Origin: Sphingomonadaceae bacterium
GTDB taxonomy: Bacteria; Pseudomonadota; Alphaproteobacteria; Sphingomonadales; Sphingomonadaceae
NCBI GenBank assembly: GCA_025359685.1
Contig: JANYEY010000080.1
Location: 1-58,116 of the forward strand
Length of the DNA stretch: 58,116 bases
Direction of reading: 5' to 3'
Positions within the stretch are counted from its first letter, which is position 1; each line of letters begins with the position of its first letter. A model generated the notes under the pieces. The model did not search any database, was not told the DNA's origin, and saw only the letters and a program-made list of their open reading frames with translations. The translations under genes and the position numbers were made by a program. Below, one piece after another: positions 1 to 8,353 of this stretch.

Positions 1-23
1 TGCGGTTCCGCCCCCGGCACCAT
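1..23 (-). CDS. Possible start of a next gene, cut by the window edge
   Basis: On the minus strand an ATG at 23-21 overlaps the photolyase stop codon (TGATG arrangement) and reads M-V-P-G-A-E-P before the window ends. This tight overlap is typical of a following cistron in the same operon. Only seven codons are visible, so no family can be named and the ATG may be accidental. Confidence 0.3.
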
Positions 24-1393
24 CAGCCCTTCACCTCAGCCCAGGCCGCTAGCGCCCGCGCGCGGCCTTCGGCGTGACCGATCACCTTCCTCGGGTAGCC
101 GCGCACCGCAAAAACCGGATCGTGGATATCCCCGTCAGGCAAATGCGCCAGTTCGGGCACCCATTCGCGGACATAGCCAGCGGCATCGAACTTGGGAGAT
201 TGGCTGAGCGGCGCCATGATCCGCACGAACATCTGCGCGTCGACCCCGCTGCCCGCCGCCCATTGCCAGTTGACCGCGTTCGAACCGTAATCGGCATCGA
301 CCAGCGTATCCCAGAACCATTGCTCGCCCCGGCGCCAGTCGATCAGCAGGTGCTTGATCAGGAACGAGGCGGCAATCATCCGCACCCGGTTGTGCATCCA
401 GCCCGAATGCCACAGCTGGCGCATCCCGGCATCGACGATCGGGTACCCGGTGCGGCCCTGTTGCCACGCCTTGAGGTCGGCCTCAGCCTCCTCGCCAGTG
501 CGCCACCGTAACTGTTCAAACTGCGGCTTGGCGCTGACCGCGCCGTAATCGGGCAGCTGCATGATCACGTTCTGGGCATAGTCTCGCCAGCCCAGCTCAC
601 CGAGGAAGGTGCCGACCGAGCCGCCCTGCGCAACCACCGCGTGCCATACCGCCGCAGGCGAAATCTCCCCGAAATGCAAGTGCGGGGAAAGCCGCGAGGT
701 GCCTTCGCGTGAGGGGAGATTGCGCGTGTCGGCGTAGCTTTTGGCGTGTTGTGCAAAGTCTTGCAGACGATCTTCGGCGCCCGCTTCACCCGGGCTCCAT
801 TCGGCGCGAAAACCACCGGCCCAATCGGGATTCCTGGGCAAAAGCCCCCAATCCTCGAGCTTGTCCGATGCGGGCCAATCATCAGGCGCGGATATGCGCT
901 CCGGCGCAGCGACCGGCCTGTGCGGCGGCAGGACCTGCTCCTGCAAGGCGCGCCAGAACGGGGTGAAGATCTTGAACGGCGTGCCGCCGCCGGTCAGCAC
1001 CGAACCGGCCGGAGCGAGGTAATTGCCGTGGTGCAGGTGCAGCGTCAGCACCTTGGCCACCGCGCGCTCGGCATTGCGCCACCACGGTTCGTAGTGATGC
1101 AGCGCATGGACCTCGCCCGCGCCGATCTCCGCCGCGAGCGCGGGCAAAACCTCGGCACACTTGCCCCGGCGCAGGATCAGCCGCGAACCCTTGGCCTCCA
1201 GCGCCGCCGCCAAACTGGCGAGCGAATGGTGCAGCCACCACCGGCTCGCCCCGCCCATCTTGCGGTGCGCCGGGGTCTCATCATCGAGCACATAAACCGG
1301 CACCACCGGTCCCGTATTGCAGGCCGCGAGCAGCGCCGCATGATCGGCCAGCCGCAGATCCCGGCGCAGCCACAGGATTACCGGTGCACTCAA
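23..1393 (-). CDS. phrB: Deoxyribodipyrimidine photolyase (cryptochrome/photolyase family)
   Basis: The 456-residue protein starts MSAPVILWLRRDLRLADH, the usual N-terminus of class I photolyases, and has the two expected parts: an N-terminal alpha/beta antenna domain (about 1-130) and a C-terminal helical FAD domain (about 200-456). Visible FAD-domain signatures include TRLSPHLHFGEIS, GRTGYPIVDAGMRQLW, the MHNRVRMIAASFL helix and the WRRGEQWFWDTLVDADYGSN stretch with its following NWQW. The enzyme uses blue/near-UV light to split cyclobutane pyrimidine dimers in DNA. Its start overlaps the stop of the upstream symporter gene (ATGA at 1390-1393), so the two are probably co-transcribed. A cryptochrome role cannot be excluded by reading, but length and motifs favour a repair enzyme. 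Confidence 0.93.
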   Translation of the reverse strand: MSAPVILWLRRDLRLADHAALLAACNTGPVVPVYVLDDETPAHRKMGGASRWWLHHSLASLAAALEAKGSRLILRRGKCAEVLPALAAEIGAGEVHALHHYEPWWRNAERAVAKVLTLHLHHGNYLAPAGSVLTGGGTPFKIFTPFWRALQEQVLPPHRPVAAPERISAPDDWPASDKLEDWGLLPRNPDWAGGFRAEWSPGEAGAEDRLQDFAQHAKSYADTRNLPSREGTSRLSPHLHFGEISPAAVWHAVVAQGGSVGTFLGELGWRDYAQNVIMQLPDYGAVSAKPQFEQLRWRTGEEAEADLKAWQQGRTGYPIVDAGMRQLWHSGWMHNRVRMIAASFLIKHLLIDWRRGEQWFWDTLVDADYGSNAVNWQWAAGSGVDAQMFVRIMAPLSQSPKFDAAGYVREWVPELAHLPDGDIHDPVFAVRGYPRKVIGHAEGRARALAAWAEVKG

Positions 1394-2940
1394 ACTCGTT
1401 CCTTCTCACCCGGCGGCGCGAGGCAAACCAGCGTCGCCACCGCAGTGCCGAGGCATAGCTGCCACGGGAAGGCCATCATACCCAGCCATTGGGGCAGGTG
1501 CAGCGCGCTCACCAGGTAGGGCTGGCAGCAGGCCACGGTCACGAACCCGGCGATCAGCGCAGCGATCACAGAATTGGTGCTGCCCCGGCGCGAGAACAGC
1601 GCGGTGAAATAGACCGCGAGCAGCCCGGCATAGGCAAACACCATCACCTGCAGCGCGAATTCGAGTAACGGCTTGTCGGTCGCGCGCTGCCAGTAAAAGC
1701 TCAGCACCGCCATGCCGAACATCGCAAAGCCGGCCAACGCCATCCCCAAGCGTCCCGCCGCTACGTAATGCCGCTCCTCCGCCCCGCCGCGTAGTTCCTT
1801 GTAGGGGCGGTAGAAGTCCTGGACCATAACGCTCGACATCGCGTTGAGCGCCGAATTGGTCGTGGCAATTGCCGCGGCGAACACGCCCGCCGTCACCAGC
1901 CCGCGCAGGCCGGGCGGCAGTTCGGTCAGGATATAGTGCATGAAGGTGCTGATCTTCTGCCCTTCGAACGTCGTGCCGAGCGTCAACGCGTGCCCGCCCA
2001 TCAGTTCGGGCCGCTGGTAAACCACGTGGAGCAGCAGCCCGATGGTCACGAACATGAACACCACCGGCAGCGTCGCGACCAGCGAGAGGATCAGCCCATG
2101 CACCCCGGTTTTGGCATCTTTCGAGGCGAGCAATCGCTGGGTCACGTCCTGGTCGGTCCCGGTCGAGGCGACGTAAAGCAGCGAGACGCCAAAGATCACC
2201 GCCGGCATGGCGAATGGCTTGGCTGGGTCCCACGACCAATCGAACAGCCGCAGCTTGTCCACTCCGCCCGGGCTGTGGCGCAGGCCATCGATGATCGCGC
2301 CCGCCGGCGCCGGGATGCTGGTCCACAGCCACACCAGCACCGCCAGCGCGGCGCTCAGATAGACCACGAACTGGATCAGGTCGTTGAGGATTACCGAGCG
2401 CAGCCCCCCGGCAAAAGTGAAGGCGAACGCCGCCACCATCACCAGCGCGGCGGCGACCACGATCCCGCCTGCGTCGACGCTGCCGAACATCACCATCGCC
2501 ACCGCAATCGCCGCGAGATAGACCCGCGCTCCGCCCGCGAACACTCGCCCGACCAGGAACATCAGCCCCGCTGCGCGCATCGCCCGGCGCGAAAAACGCA
2601 CTTCGAGCAGTTCGTAAACGGTCGTGGCGCGGATCGCGTAAAAGCGCGGGATCAGGAATTTGGCAACGAACAAGGCGCCGATCAGCCCGCCGATGTTGCC
2701 CGACAGATAAGTGTAATCGCCGCGAAAACCCTGGTCCGGTCCGCCCAGGAAGGTCGCCGCGCTCTGTGTGGCGGAGAGCACCGAGATCGCCGCCATCCAG
2801 GCCGGAACGGTCCCTCCGGCGAGGAAGTATTCGCGCGTGCTCGCCGCGCCGCGCGGGCGGAAAATCCACCCCCCGGCGAACAGCAGCAAGGTGTAGAGCG
2901 CGATCACCACCCAATCGAGCAAGGCAAAGCTGGAATGCAT
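1390..2940 (-). CDS. Sodium:solute symporter (SSS family)
   Basis: From the ATG at 2940 the protein (MHSSFALLDWVVIALYTLLL) has about 516 residues and 13-14 hydrophobic segments, the usual size of SSS (SLC5-like) transporters. The first helix is followed by FRPRGAASTREYFLAGGTVPAW, matching the family pattern in which an R-x-x-x-E/D-Y-F-L-A-G motif precedes helix 2. ALNAMSSVMVQDFYRPY is another family hallmark. The ORF runs upstream to 3006, but its extra residues are not hydrophobic and would reach into the divergent PAP2 gene, so 2940 is preferred. It sits in the inner membrane and is expected to use the Na+ gradient. The substrate (sugar, amino acid or carboxylate) is not evident. The downstream photolyase overlaps it by 4 nt. 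Confidence 0.85.
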   Translation of the reverse strand: MHSSFALLDWVVIALYTLLLFAGGWIFRPRGAASTREYFLAGGTVPAWMAAISVLSATQSAATFLGGPDQGFRGDYTYLSGNIGGLIGALFVAKFLIPRFYAIRATTVYELLEVRFSRRAMRAAGLMFLVGRVFAGGARVYLAAIAVAMVMFGSVDAGGIVVAAALVMVAAFAFTFAGGLRSVILNDLIQFVVYLSAALAVLVWLWTSIPAPAGAIIDGLRHSPGGVDKLRLFDWSWDPAKPFAMPAVIFGVSLLYVASTGTDQDVTQRLLASKDAKTGVHGLILSLVATLPVVFMFVTIGLLLHVVYQRPELMGGHALTLGTTFEGQKISTFMHYILTELPPGLRGLVTAGVFAAAIATTNSALNAMSSVMVQDFYRPYKELRGGAEERHYVAAGRLGMALAGFAMFGMAVLSFYWQRATDKPLLEFALQVMVFAYAGLLAVYFTALFSRRGSTNSVIAALIAGFVTVACCQPYLVSALHLPQWLGMMAFPWQLCLGTAVATLVCLAPPGEKERV

Positions 2941-3004
2941 GGCGCTGGGTGGCAAGTTTCCTGCGCACTTGCAACAGCGCCGCGTTTCGGGCGTTGTGTG
3001 CGGC

Positions 3005-3676
3005 ATGAACCCTGGCTCTCAACTCACTTTGCCGCGCCGCCACCTGCTGATCATCGCGCTGGTGTGTTGGACGGGGTATGCGGTGATCGCGGCACTTGTG
3101 CTGGGCGGCCGGCTGGGGTCATTCGACGCCGCCGGGCTGCGCTATTTCCGCACCGGGACAGGTACGGTGCCATGGGGCCCGCCGGTGCTGATCGAGGTGG
3201 TCCGCAGCTGGACTGCGCTGGGCGGGACGCTACTGCTCAACCTGTGCGGAACCATCGCCGTCGCTGCGCTGCTGCTGGCTAGGTGGCGGCGCGAAGCGGC
3301 CGTGCTGGCGGCCACGATGCTAAGCGGCTGGGCATTCAACACGCTGATGAAATCACTGGTCGGCCGCCCGCGCCCGACCATCGTCTCGCACCTGACCGAG
3401 GCCGGCGGGTTGAGCTTCCCCAGCGGACACAGTTTCAACTCGGCGGCGGTCTATCTGTCGATAGCGCTGGCCCTAGCCTCACTCATCGCCCGGCGCGGGG
3501 TGCGCTGCAGCCTGATCGCCGGGGCGGCGCTGGTCAGCGCACTGATCGCGCTGAGCCGGGTCTGGCTGGGCGTGCACTACCCCAGCGATGCGATTGCCGG
3601 CTGGCTCGGCGGCACGGCCTGGGCCCTCACCGCATCAGCGCTGCTCACCCGACCGGGCCGCGAACGGGCCGACTAA
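3005..3676 (+). CDS. PAP2-family membrane phosphatase
   Basis: This 223-residue integral membrane protein carries the three PAP2 signatures in order: K-S-L-V-G-R-P-R-P, then FPSGHSFNSA, then SRVWLGVHYPSDAIAGW, which supply the catalytic His residues and phosphate-binding Arg/Lys. About six hydrophobic helices surround them. The family dephosphorylates lipid phosphates such as phosphatidic acid or undecaprenyl pyrophosphate at the membrane. Which one applies here cannot be told. The ATG at 3005 was chosen because the longer ORF (from 2939) would overlap the divergently transcribed symporter start. It converges on korB, whose stop begins on the next base. Confidence 0.88.
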   Translation: MNPGSQLTLPRRHLLIIALVCWTGYAVIAALVLGGRLGSFDAAGLRYFRTGTGTVPWGPPVLIEVVRSWTALGGTLLLNLCGTIAVAALLLARWRREAAVLAATMLSGWAFNTLMKSLVGRPRPTIVSHLTEAGGLSFPSGHSFNSAAVYLSIALALASLIARRGVRCSLIAGAALVSALIALSRVWLGVHYPSDAIAGWLGGTAWALTASALLTRPGRERAD

Positions 3677-4738
3677 TCAGACGTTCGAGAGTGGCCCCTG
3701 GTCAGCGGCGTCAACGGTCCAGGTCTGGCCCTTCGCCAGCAGCTTCGCCAGATCGGTGCTCTTGCCCGCCCGCGCGGTTTCGTCCTGGGCGAGGACGGCT
3801 TCGTCGTAAGTCGGGCGGGGATCGTCGTAGAGTACGCCGAGCGCCATCGGGAACGGGCCGAACGGCATTTCGACCAGCATGTGCGCGATCGAGCGGTTGG
3901 TGACGTCGTGGACGATCACGCCGGCCGCTTGCCAGTCACCATCGACCACATCGACAACCGTCAGCGTCAGCTTCTCGACATCGAGCGCGATGCCCTTGGT
4001 GTCTCCGGTTTTGGCATTGCCGAACAGCATCGGTTCGCCGTTCTTGAGCCACAACTGGCGGTCCTCAGCCCCCTTGGGCGCGGCAAATTCTTCGAACACG
4101 TCCTTGTTATAGACGATGCAGTTCTGGAAAATCTCGACAAAGGCCGCGCCCTTGTGGGCATGCGCGGCCTTCAGGACTTCGGGCAGGTTTTTGGACACAT
4201 CGAACCCGCGGGCGATAAACCGTCCGCCCGCGCCAAGCGCGAAGGCCGCGGGGCTGGCCGGACGATCGACCGAGCCGAGCGGCGTGGTCGGGCTGGTCGT
4301 GCCGACGCGGCTGGTGGGCGAATACTGCCCCTTGGTCAGCCCGTAGATCTCGTTGTTGAACAGCAGCACCTGGCAATTGAGGTTGCGCCGCAGCAAGTGC
4401 ATCGTGTGGTTGCCGCCAATGCTCAGCCCGTCACCGTCGCCGGTGACGATCCACACGTCGAGCTCTGGATTGGCGAGCTTGATCCCGGTGGCAAATGCAG
4501 GCGCGCGGCCGTGGATGGTGTGGAAGCCATAGCTTTCGATGTAATAGGGGAAGCGGCTCGAGCAGCCGATCCCGCTGACGAACACCGTCTTGGCCGGGTC
4601 CGCGCCAAGCTCGGGCAAAGTGCGCTGCACCGCCTTCAGGATCGCGTAGTCGCCGCAGCCCGGGCACCAGCGCACCTCCTGGTCGGACTCCCAGTCCTTG
4701 AGCGTGGTCGGCACGGGGATGGTGGTCATTTCGTTCAT
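3677..4738 (-). CDS. korB: 2-oxoacid:ferredoxin oxidoreductase, beta subunit
   Basis: The 353-residue protein is the thiamine-diphosphate half of a KorAB-type enzyme. WCPGCGDYAIL near residue 27 and GIGCSSRFPYY near 57 provide Cys ligands for a 4Fe-4S cluster. GDGDGLSIGGNHTMHLLRRN near 100 is the ThDP/Mg-binding signature. The complex oxidises a 2-oxoacid (most often 2-oxoglutarate in this subfamily) to the acyl-CoA and CO2 while reducing ferredoxin, bypassing the NAD-linked dehydrogenase. Its ATG overlaps the korA stop (ATGA at 4735-4738), so the subunits are translationally coupled. Substrate assignment to 2-oxoglutarate rather than pyruvate rests on family size and architecture, not on a decisive residue. 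Confidence 0.9.
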   Translation of the reverse strand: MNEMTTIPVPTTLKDWESDQEVRWCPGCGDYAILKAVQRTLPELGADPAKTVFVSGIGCSSRFPYYIESYGFHTIHGRAPAFATGIKLANPELDVWIVTGDGDGLSIGGNHTMHLLRRNLNCQVLLFNNEIYGLTKGQYSPTSRVGTTSPTTPLGSVDRPASPAAFALGAGGRFIARGFDVSKNLPEVLKAAHAHKGAAFVEIFQNCIVYNKDVFEEFAAPKGAEDRQLWLKNGEPMLFGNAKTGDTKGIALDVEKLTLTVVDVVDGDWQAAGVIVHDVTNRSIAHMLVEMPFGPFPMALGVLYDDPRPTYDEAVLAQDETARAGKSTDLAKLLAKGQTWTVDAADQGPLSNV

Positions 4739-6684
4739 GGATTTGCGGCCTTGATGCTGGGCAACTGCTTGGCGTTGGGCGGCACTTCATCGCCGCCGGC
4801 ATTGCCGGGTGCGCCATCGAAATAGGACGCGATCGCGGCTTCGATTTCGGCGATCGCAAACGGCTGCCCGCTGGTCTTGTTGAGCGGCTGGGCATCGACG
4901 AGGAACTGGTCGCGCAGCACGGTCTTGAACTGGCCGGTGTTCATTTCGGGGACGAGGATACGCTCGTAACCCCGCAGCAAGTCACCCAGATTTGCCGGGA
5001 GCGGCCAGACGTGGCGAACGTGGATGTGACTCACGTCCATGCCCTTGGCGCGCGCGCGGCGGACCGCTTGGTGGATCGGGCCGAAGCTGCTGCCCCAGCC
5101 GACAACCGCGAGTTTGCCGCTGGTTTCGCCCAAGGCCACGGTTTGTGCGGGGATTGAGTTCGCAATGCCATCGACCTTGGCCTTGCGCGCGTCGGTCATG
5201 GTCTGGTGCGCGGCGGGGCTGTAATCGAGGTTGCCGGTGCCGGGGTTCTTCTCGATCCCGCCGATCCGGTGCGTCAGGCCCGGTGTGCCCGGTTTGATCC
5301 ACGGCCGCGCGCCCTTTTCGTCGCGGGCATAGGGCAGCAGCGTGCCATCGGGACCGTTACGTTCGGTCAGGAAAGTCACCGGGAACGGCGCATAGCTGGC
5401 CGGATCGGGGACCAGCCACGGCTCGGCCGCGTTGGCGATGTAGCCGTCGGTCAGCAGGATCACCGGGGTCATGTACTGGGTGGCGATCCGGCAGGCCTCG
5501 ATCGCGCAGTCGAACGCGTCAGACGGGCTGCACGCCGCGACCACCGGGATCGGGGTGTCGCCGTTGCGGCCGTAGATCGCCTGATACAGATCGCTCTGCT
5601 CGGTCTTGGTCGGGTGCCCGGTGGACGGTCCGCCGCGCTGCGAGTTGACGATCACCAGCGGCAGTTCGGTCATCACCGCCAGGCCCATCGCCTCGGTCTT
5701 GAGCGCGATGCCGGGGCCCGAACTGGAGGTAACCCCGAGCTTGCCCGCATAGCTCGCACCGATCGCGGCACCGATCGCCGCGATTTCGTCCTCGGCCTGG
5801 AAGGTGGTGACGCCGAATTCCTTGAGCCGCACGAGGCTGTGCAGGATCGAGCTGGCCGGCGTGATCGGATAGCCGCCGAAGAACATCTCCAGCCCGGCGA
5901 GCTGCGCGCCCGCGACCAGCCCGAGCGCAACCGATTCCGCGCCGGTGATCGTGCGGTACAGTCCTGCCTTCGCAGCCGCCGGATCGACATGAACCTTGTG
6001 CAATTGCCCGCCCAGTTCAGCGGTTTCGCCATAGGCATGCCCGGCGTTGAGCGCGGCAATGTTGGCATCGGCGAGCACCGGCAGTTTCACGAACTTGGCC
6101 TTGAGCCAATCGATCAACGGCTCGCGCTCGCGGTCGAACATCCACAGCGCGAGGCCGAGCGTCCACATGTTCTTGCAGCGCAGCGCTTCCTTGTTGCCGA
6201 GCCCGTACGGCTTGACCGATTCCATCGTCAGCGCGGAAATGTCGAAGGCCAGCACCTGCCATTTGGCGAGACTGCCGTCGTCAATCGGGCTGACCTCGTA
6301 CTTGGCCTTTTCAAGGTTGCGCTTGGTGAACTCGCCGGTGTCGGCGATGATCAAGCCGCCGGGCTTGAGCGCATCGACGTTGGTCTTGAGCGCCGCCGGG
6401 TTCATCGCCACCAGCACATCGGGCGCGTCTCCGGCGGTTTCGATGTCGGTCGAGCCGAAATTGATCTGGAACGCCGAGACCCCGAACAGCGTACCTTGCG
6501 GCGCGCGGATCTCGGCGGGGAAATCCGGGAAAGTGGCAAAATCGTTGCCCGCCAGCGCGCTGGAGAGCGTGAACTGCCCCCCGGTCAACTGCATGCCATC
6601 GCCAGAATCACCCGCAAAGCGAACAACTACGGCTTCTGGATGGTTCGAGGTGGTAACTTCAGGTTCGGCGAGCGTGGTAGCCAT
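4735..6684 (-). CDS. korA: 2-oxoacid:ferredoxin oxidoreductase, fused gamma-alpha subunit
   Basis: The ATG at 6684 (MATTLAEPEVTTS) follows a good AAGGAAG ribosome-binding site. The long ORF start at 6762 is not supported. The 649-residue protein has an N-terminal gamma domain (about 15-215, containing RFAGDSGDGMQLTGGQ) fused to the alpha domain (about 230-600, with YPITPASSILHSL, FQAEDEIAAIGAAIGASYAG and TSSSGPGIALKTEAMGLA), which helps bind ThDP and CoA. This fused layout plus a separate beta subunit is the KorAB form found in aerobic and facultative bacteria. No delta (ferredoxin-like) subunit gene is present nearby. The gene leads a two-gene operon with korB and is divergent from the hydrolase gene at 6882. 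Confidence 0.92.
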   Translation of the reverse strand: MATTLAEPEVTTSNHPEAVVVRFAGDSGDGMQLTGGQFTLSSALAGNDFATFPDFPAEIRAPQGTLFGVSAFQINFGSTDIETAGDAPDVLVAMNPAALKTNVDALKPGGLIIADTGEFTKRNLEKAKYEVSPIDDGSLAKWQVLAFDISALTMESVKPYGLGNKEALRCKNMWTLGLALWMFDREREPLIDWLKAKFVKLPVLADANIAALNAGHAYGETAELGGQLHKVHVDPAAAKAGLYRTITGAESVALGLVAGAQLAGLEMFFGGYPITPASSILHSLVRLKEFGVTTFQAEDEIAAIGAAIGASYAGKLGVTSSSGPGIALKTEAMGLAVMTELPLVIVNSQRGGPSTGHPTKTEQSDLYQAIYGRNGDTPIPVVAACSPSDAFDCAIEACRIATQYMTPVILLTDGYIANAAEPWLVPDPASYAPFPVTFLTERNGPDGTLLPYARDEKGARPWIKPGTPGLTHRIGGIEKNPGTGNLDYSPAAHQTMTDARKAKVDGIANSIPAQTVALGETSGKLAVVGWGSSFGPIHQAVRRARAKGMDVSHIHVRHVWPLPANLGDLLRGYERILVPEMNTGQFKTVLRDQFLVDAQPLNKTSGQPFAIAEIEAAIASYFDGAPGNAGGDEVPPNAKQLPSIKAANP

Positions 6685-6844
6685 CGATCTTCCTTGCGAG
6701 GCGCGAAACGGGCCGTGTTCGGCCTTGCTGGGCGCCTTGTTCCTTCCCACAGCGGCGTGCAATCAAGAAAAACTGCTGCACTGCCAATTAGCCCCTCGAC
6801 AAGAGAAGTGTGCGCCGGGCTAGTCAAGTGGCAATTGGCAATTT

Positions 6845-6876
6845 AACCTCTCGTTTAAACAGCAAAGCGAGAGGTT
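6845..6876 (+). promoter_or_regulatory. 5'-UTR hairpin that covers the Shine-Dalgarno of the hydrolase gene
   Basis: AACCTCTCG (6845-6853) and CGAGAGGTT (6868-6876) form a perfect 9-bp stem around a 14-nt loop. The 3' arm contains AGAGG (6870-6874), the Shine-Dalgarno of the gene starting at 6882. In the mRNA the site would be paired and hidden, as in RNA thermometers or other translational switches. The pairing is seen directly; regulation is inferred. Confidence 0.45.
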
Positions 6877-6881
6877 CCCCG

Positions 6882-7817
6882 ATGGCCGATGATTCGATCT
6901 ATGTACGCCCCGATGTGGCGGGATTCCTCGCGCTGGTGAACTCGGTTCCGCAGCCCGAAGCGCTGATCCCGGAAGAGCAGCGCGCCGGGTACATAATGAT
7001 GAAGCAGATGACCGAGGCCGATCCGCGCCCCATGGCGGTGATCAAGGACCTGACCTGCCCTGGCCCTGCGGGCGATATCCCGGTGCGGTTCTACGATGTG
7101 CGCGAAAGCCGTGATCCCTCGCCAGTGATCCTGTTTTTCCACGGCGGCGGCTATGTGATTGGCGATCTCGATACGCACAATTCGCTGTGCACCGAGCTCA
7201 GCCATGTGCTCGACCTGCCGGTGCTGGCGGTCGATTACCGGCTGGCGCCCGAAGCGCCCTTCCCCGCCGCGCCTGACGATTGCGAGGCTGCAGCGCGCTG
7301 GCTCGCGGCGAGCCCGGCCGAGCTGGGGCGCACCGTCACCGGGCTGGTCACCATCGGCGGCAGCGCCGGGGGCAACCTGGCCACGGTCACCGCACGGGCG
7401 CTGTGCACCAAGCCGGCCGCCGCGCCGATGCTGCTGCAGGTGCTGCTCTATCCCGCCACCGACGAATCGCAGGACGGGTCGATGGACACGTTTGCGGAAG
7501 GGCACTTCCTGACCAAGGGCGCGATGGACTGGTTCTATGACCTCTACAAACCCGAGAGCGGCAACCCGCGCGCCTTCCCGCTGCTGGCGGAGGCTGCGGG
7601 GCTGTGCCCAGCGATCGTCGCCACCCCGGGGCTCGATCCTTTGCAGGACCAGGGACGCCGGATGGCAGCCAAGCTGGTCGCTGCCGGGGTCGATACGCTG
7701 TACCTTCACTTCCCCGGCCTGACCCACGATTTCTCGACCACGCGCAAGGCGCTGCCCAGCGCTCAGGCGGACATGGAAAAGATCATGGGAGCGATGAAGT
7801 TGATGCTGGGACGTTGA
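6882..7817 (+). CDS. Alpha/beta hydrolase (HSL-type esterase family)
   Basis: The 311-residue protein has the oxyanion-hole motif FFHGGGYVIGD near residue 85, the nucleophile elbow IGGSAGGNLA (G-x-S-x-G) near 160, and a late GLTHDF His with the acid around ATPGLDPLQDQG. This is the hormone-sensitive-lipase-like carboxylesterase family (Pfam alpha/beta hydrolase 3). It has no signal peptide, so it should be cytosolic. The natural ester substrate is unknown. The ATG at 6882 is chosen because AGAGG lies 7 nt upstream; that site is in a hairpin stem (see 6845-6876). rppH follows 20 nt downstream on the same strand. Confidence 0.88.
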   Translation: MADDSIYVRPDVAGFLALVNSVPQPEALIPEEQRAGYIMMKQMTEADPRPMAVIKDLTCPGPAGDIPVRFYDVRESRDPSPVILFFHGGGYVIGDLDTHNSLCTELSHVLDLPVLAVDYRLAPEAPFPAAPDDCEAAARWLAASPAELGRTVTGLVTIGGSAGGNLATVTARALCTKPAAAPMLLQVLLYPATDESQDGSMDTFAEGHFLTKGAMDWFYDLYKPESGNPRAFPLLAEAAGLCPAIVATPGLDPLQDQGRRMAAKLVAAGVDTLYLHFPGLTHDFSTTRKALPSAQADMEKIMGAMKLMLGR

Positions 7818-7837
7818 TCTATGCGCGCTGATCGGCC

Positions 7838-8350
7838 ATGGGCGCGCCGATGAGCGATGAACTAGTCAATCTCCCGTATCGGCCCTGCGTCGGCATCATG
7901 CTGGTCAACGGCCAGGGTCTGGTCTTTGTCGGCCGCCGGATCGACACGCGCGGCCAGCCTGACGAAGGCGGGGTCTATTGGCAAATGCCGCAAGGCGGGA
8001 TCGATGATGGTGAAGACCTGCACGAAGCCGCGCTGCGTGAGTTGGCTGAAGAAACCGGGGTGCAGGCGGAGCACGTCACCCTGATTGCCCAGACCCGCGA
8101 AGAGCTGTTTTACGACTTGCCCGACGATCTTATCGGCAAGCTGTGGAAGGGTCGATATCGCGGCCAGCGCCAGCATTGGATGCTCGCGCGATTTGCCGGC
8201 GATGACGCGCATATCAAGCTCGACGCGCATGACCCCGCCGAGTTCGAAGAATGGAAATGGGTCGAGCCCGACACGCTGCCCGATCTCATCGTCCCGTTCA
8301 AAAAGCGGGTCTATCGCACTGTTCTGGATGAATTTCGCGACCTGATCTGA
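7838..8350 (+). CDS. rppH: RNA pyrophosphohydrolase (Nudix hydrolase)
   Basis: The 170-residue protein starts with the RppH-like YRPCVGIMLVN segment and contains a complete Nudix box at residues 53-75 (G-x5-E-x7-R-E-L-x-E-E-x-G-V). WQMPQGGIDDGED and the later WKGRYRGQRQHW are typical of the alphaproteobacterial RppH/diadenosine polyphosphate hydrolase group. The enzyme removes pyrophosphate from mRNA 5' ends, which opens transcripts to RNase E decay, and may also hydrolyse Ap4A-type dinucleotides. A second in-frame ATG at 7850 (MSDELVNLPY) may be the true start; neither has a clear ribosome-binding site. It is convergent with the TPR gene, whose stop begins 3 nt beyond. Confidence 0.9.
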   Translation: MGAPMSDELVNLPYRPCVGIMLVNGQGLVFVGRRIDTRGQPDEGGVYWQMPQGGIDDGEDLHEAALRELAEETGVQAEHVTLIAQTREELFYDLPDDLIGKLWKGRYRGQRQHWMLARFAGDDAHIKLDAHDPAEFEEWKWVEPDTLPDLIVPFKKRVYRTVLDEFRDLI

Positions 8351-8353
8351 TGA

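Noticed and set aside
1936..3282. 448-residue plus-strand ORF
   Set aside because: It is antisense to the symporter gene and then reads PAP2 out of frame.
5206..6846. 546-residue plus-strand ORF
   Set aside because: It is antisense to korA with shadow-type Arg/Gly/Asp-rich composition and no start signal.
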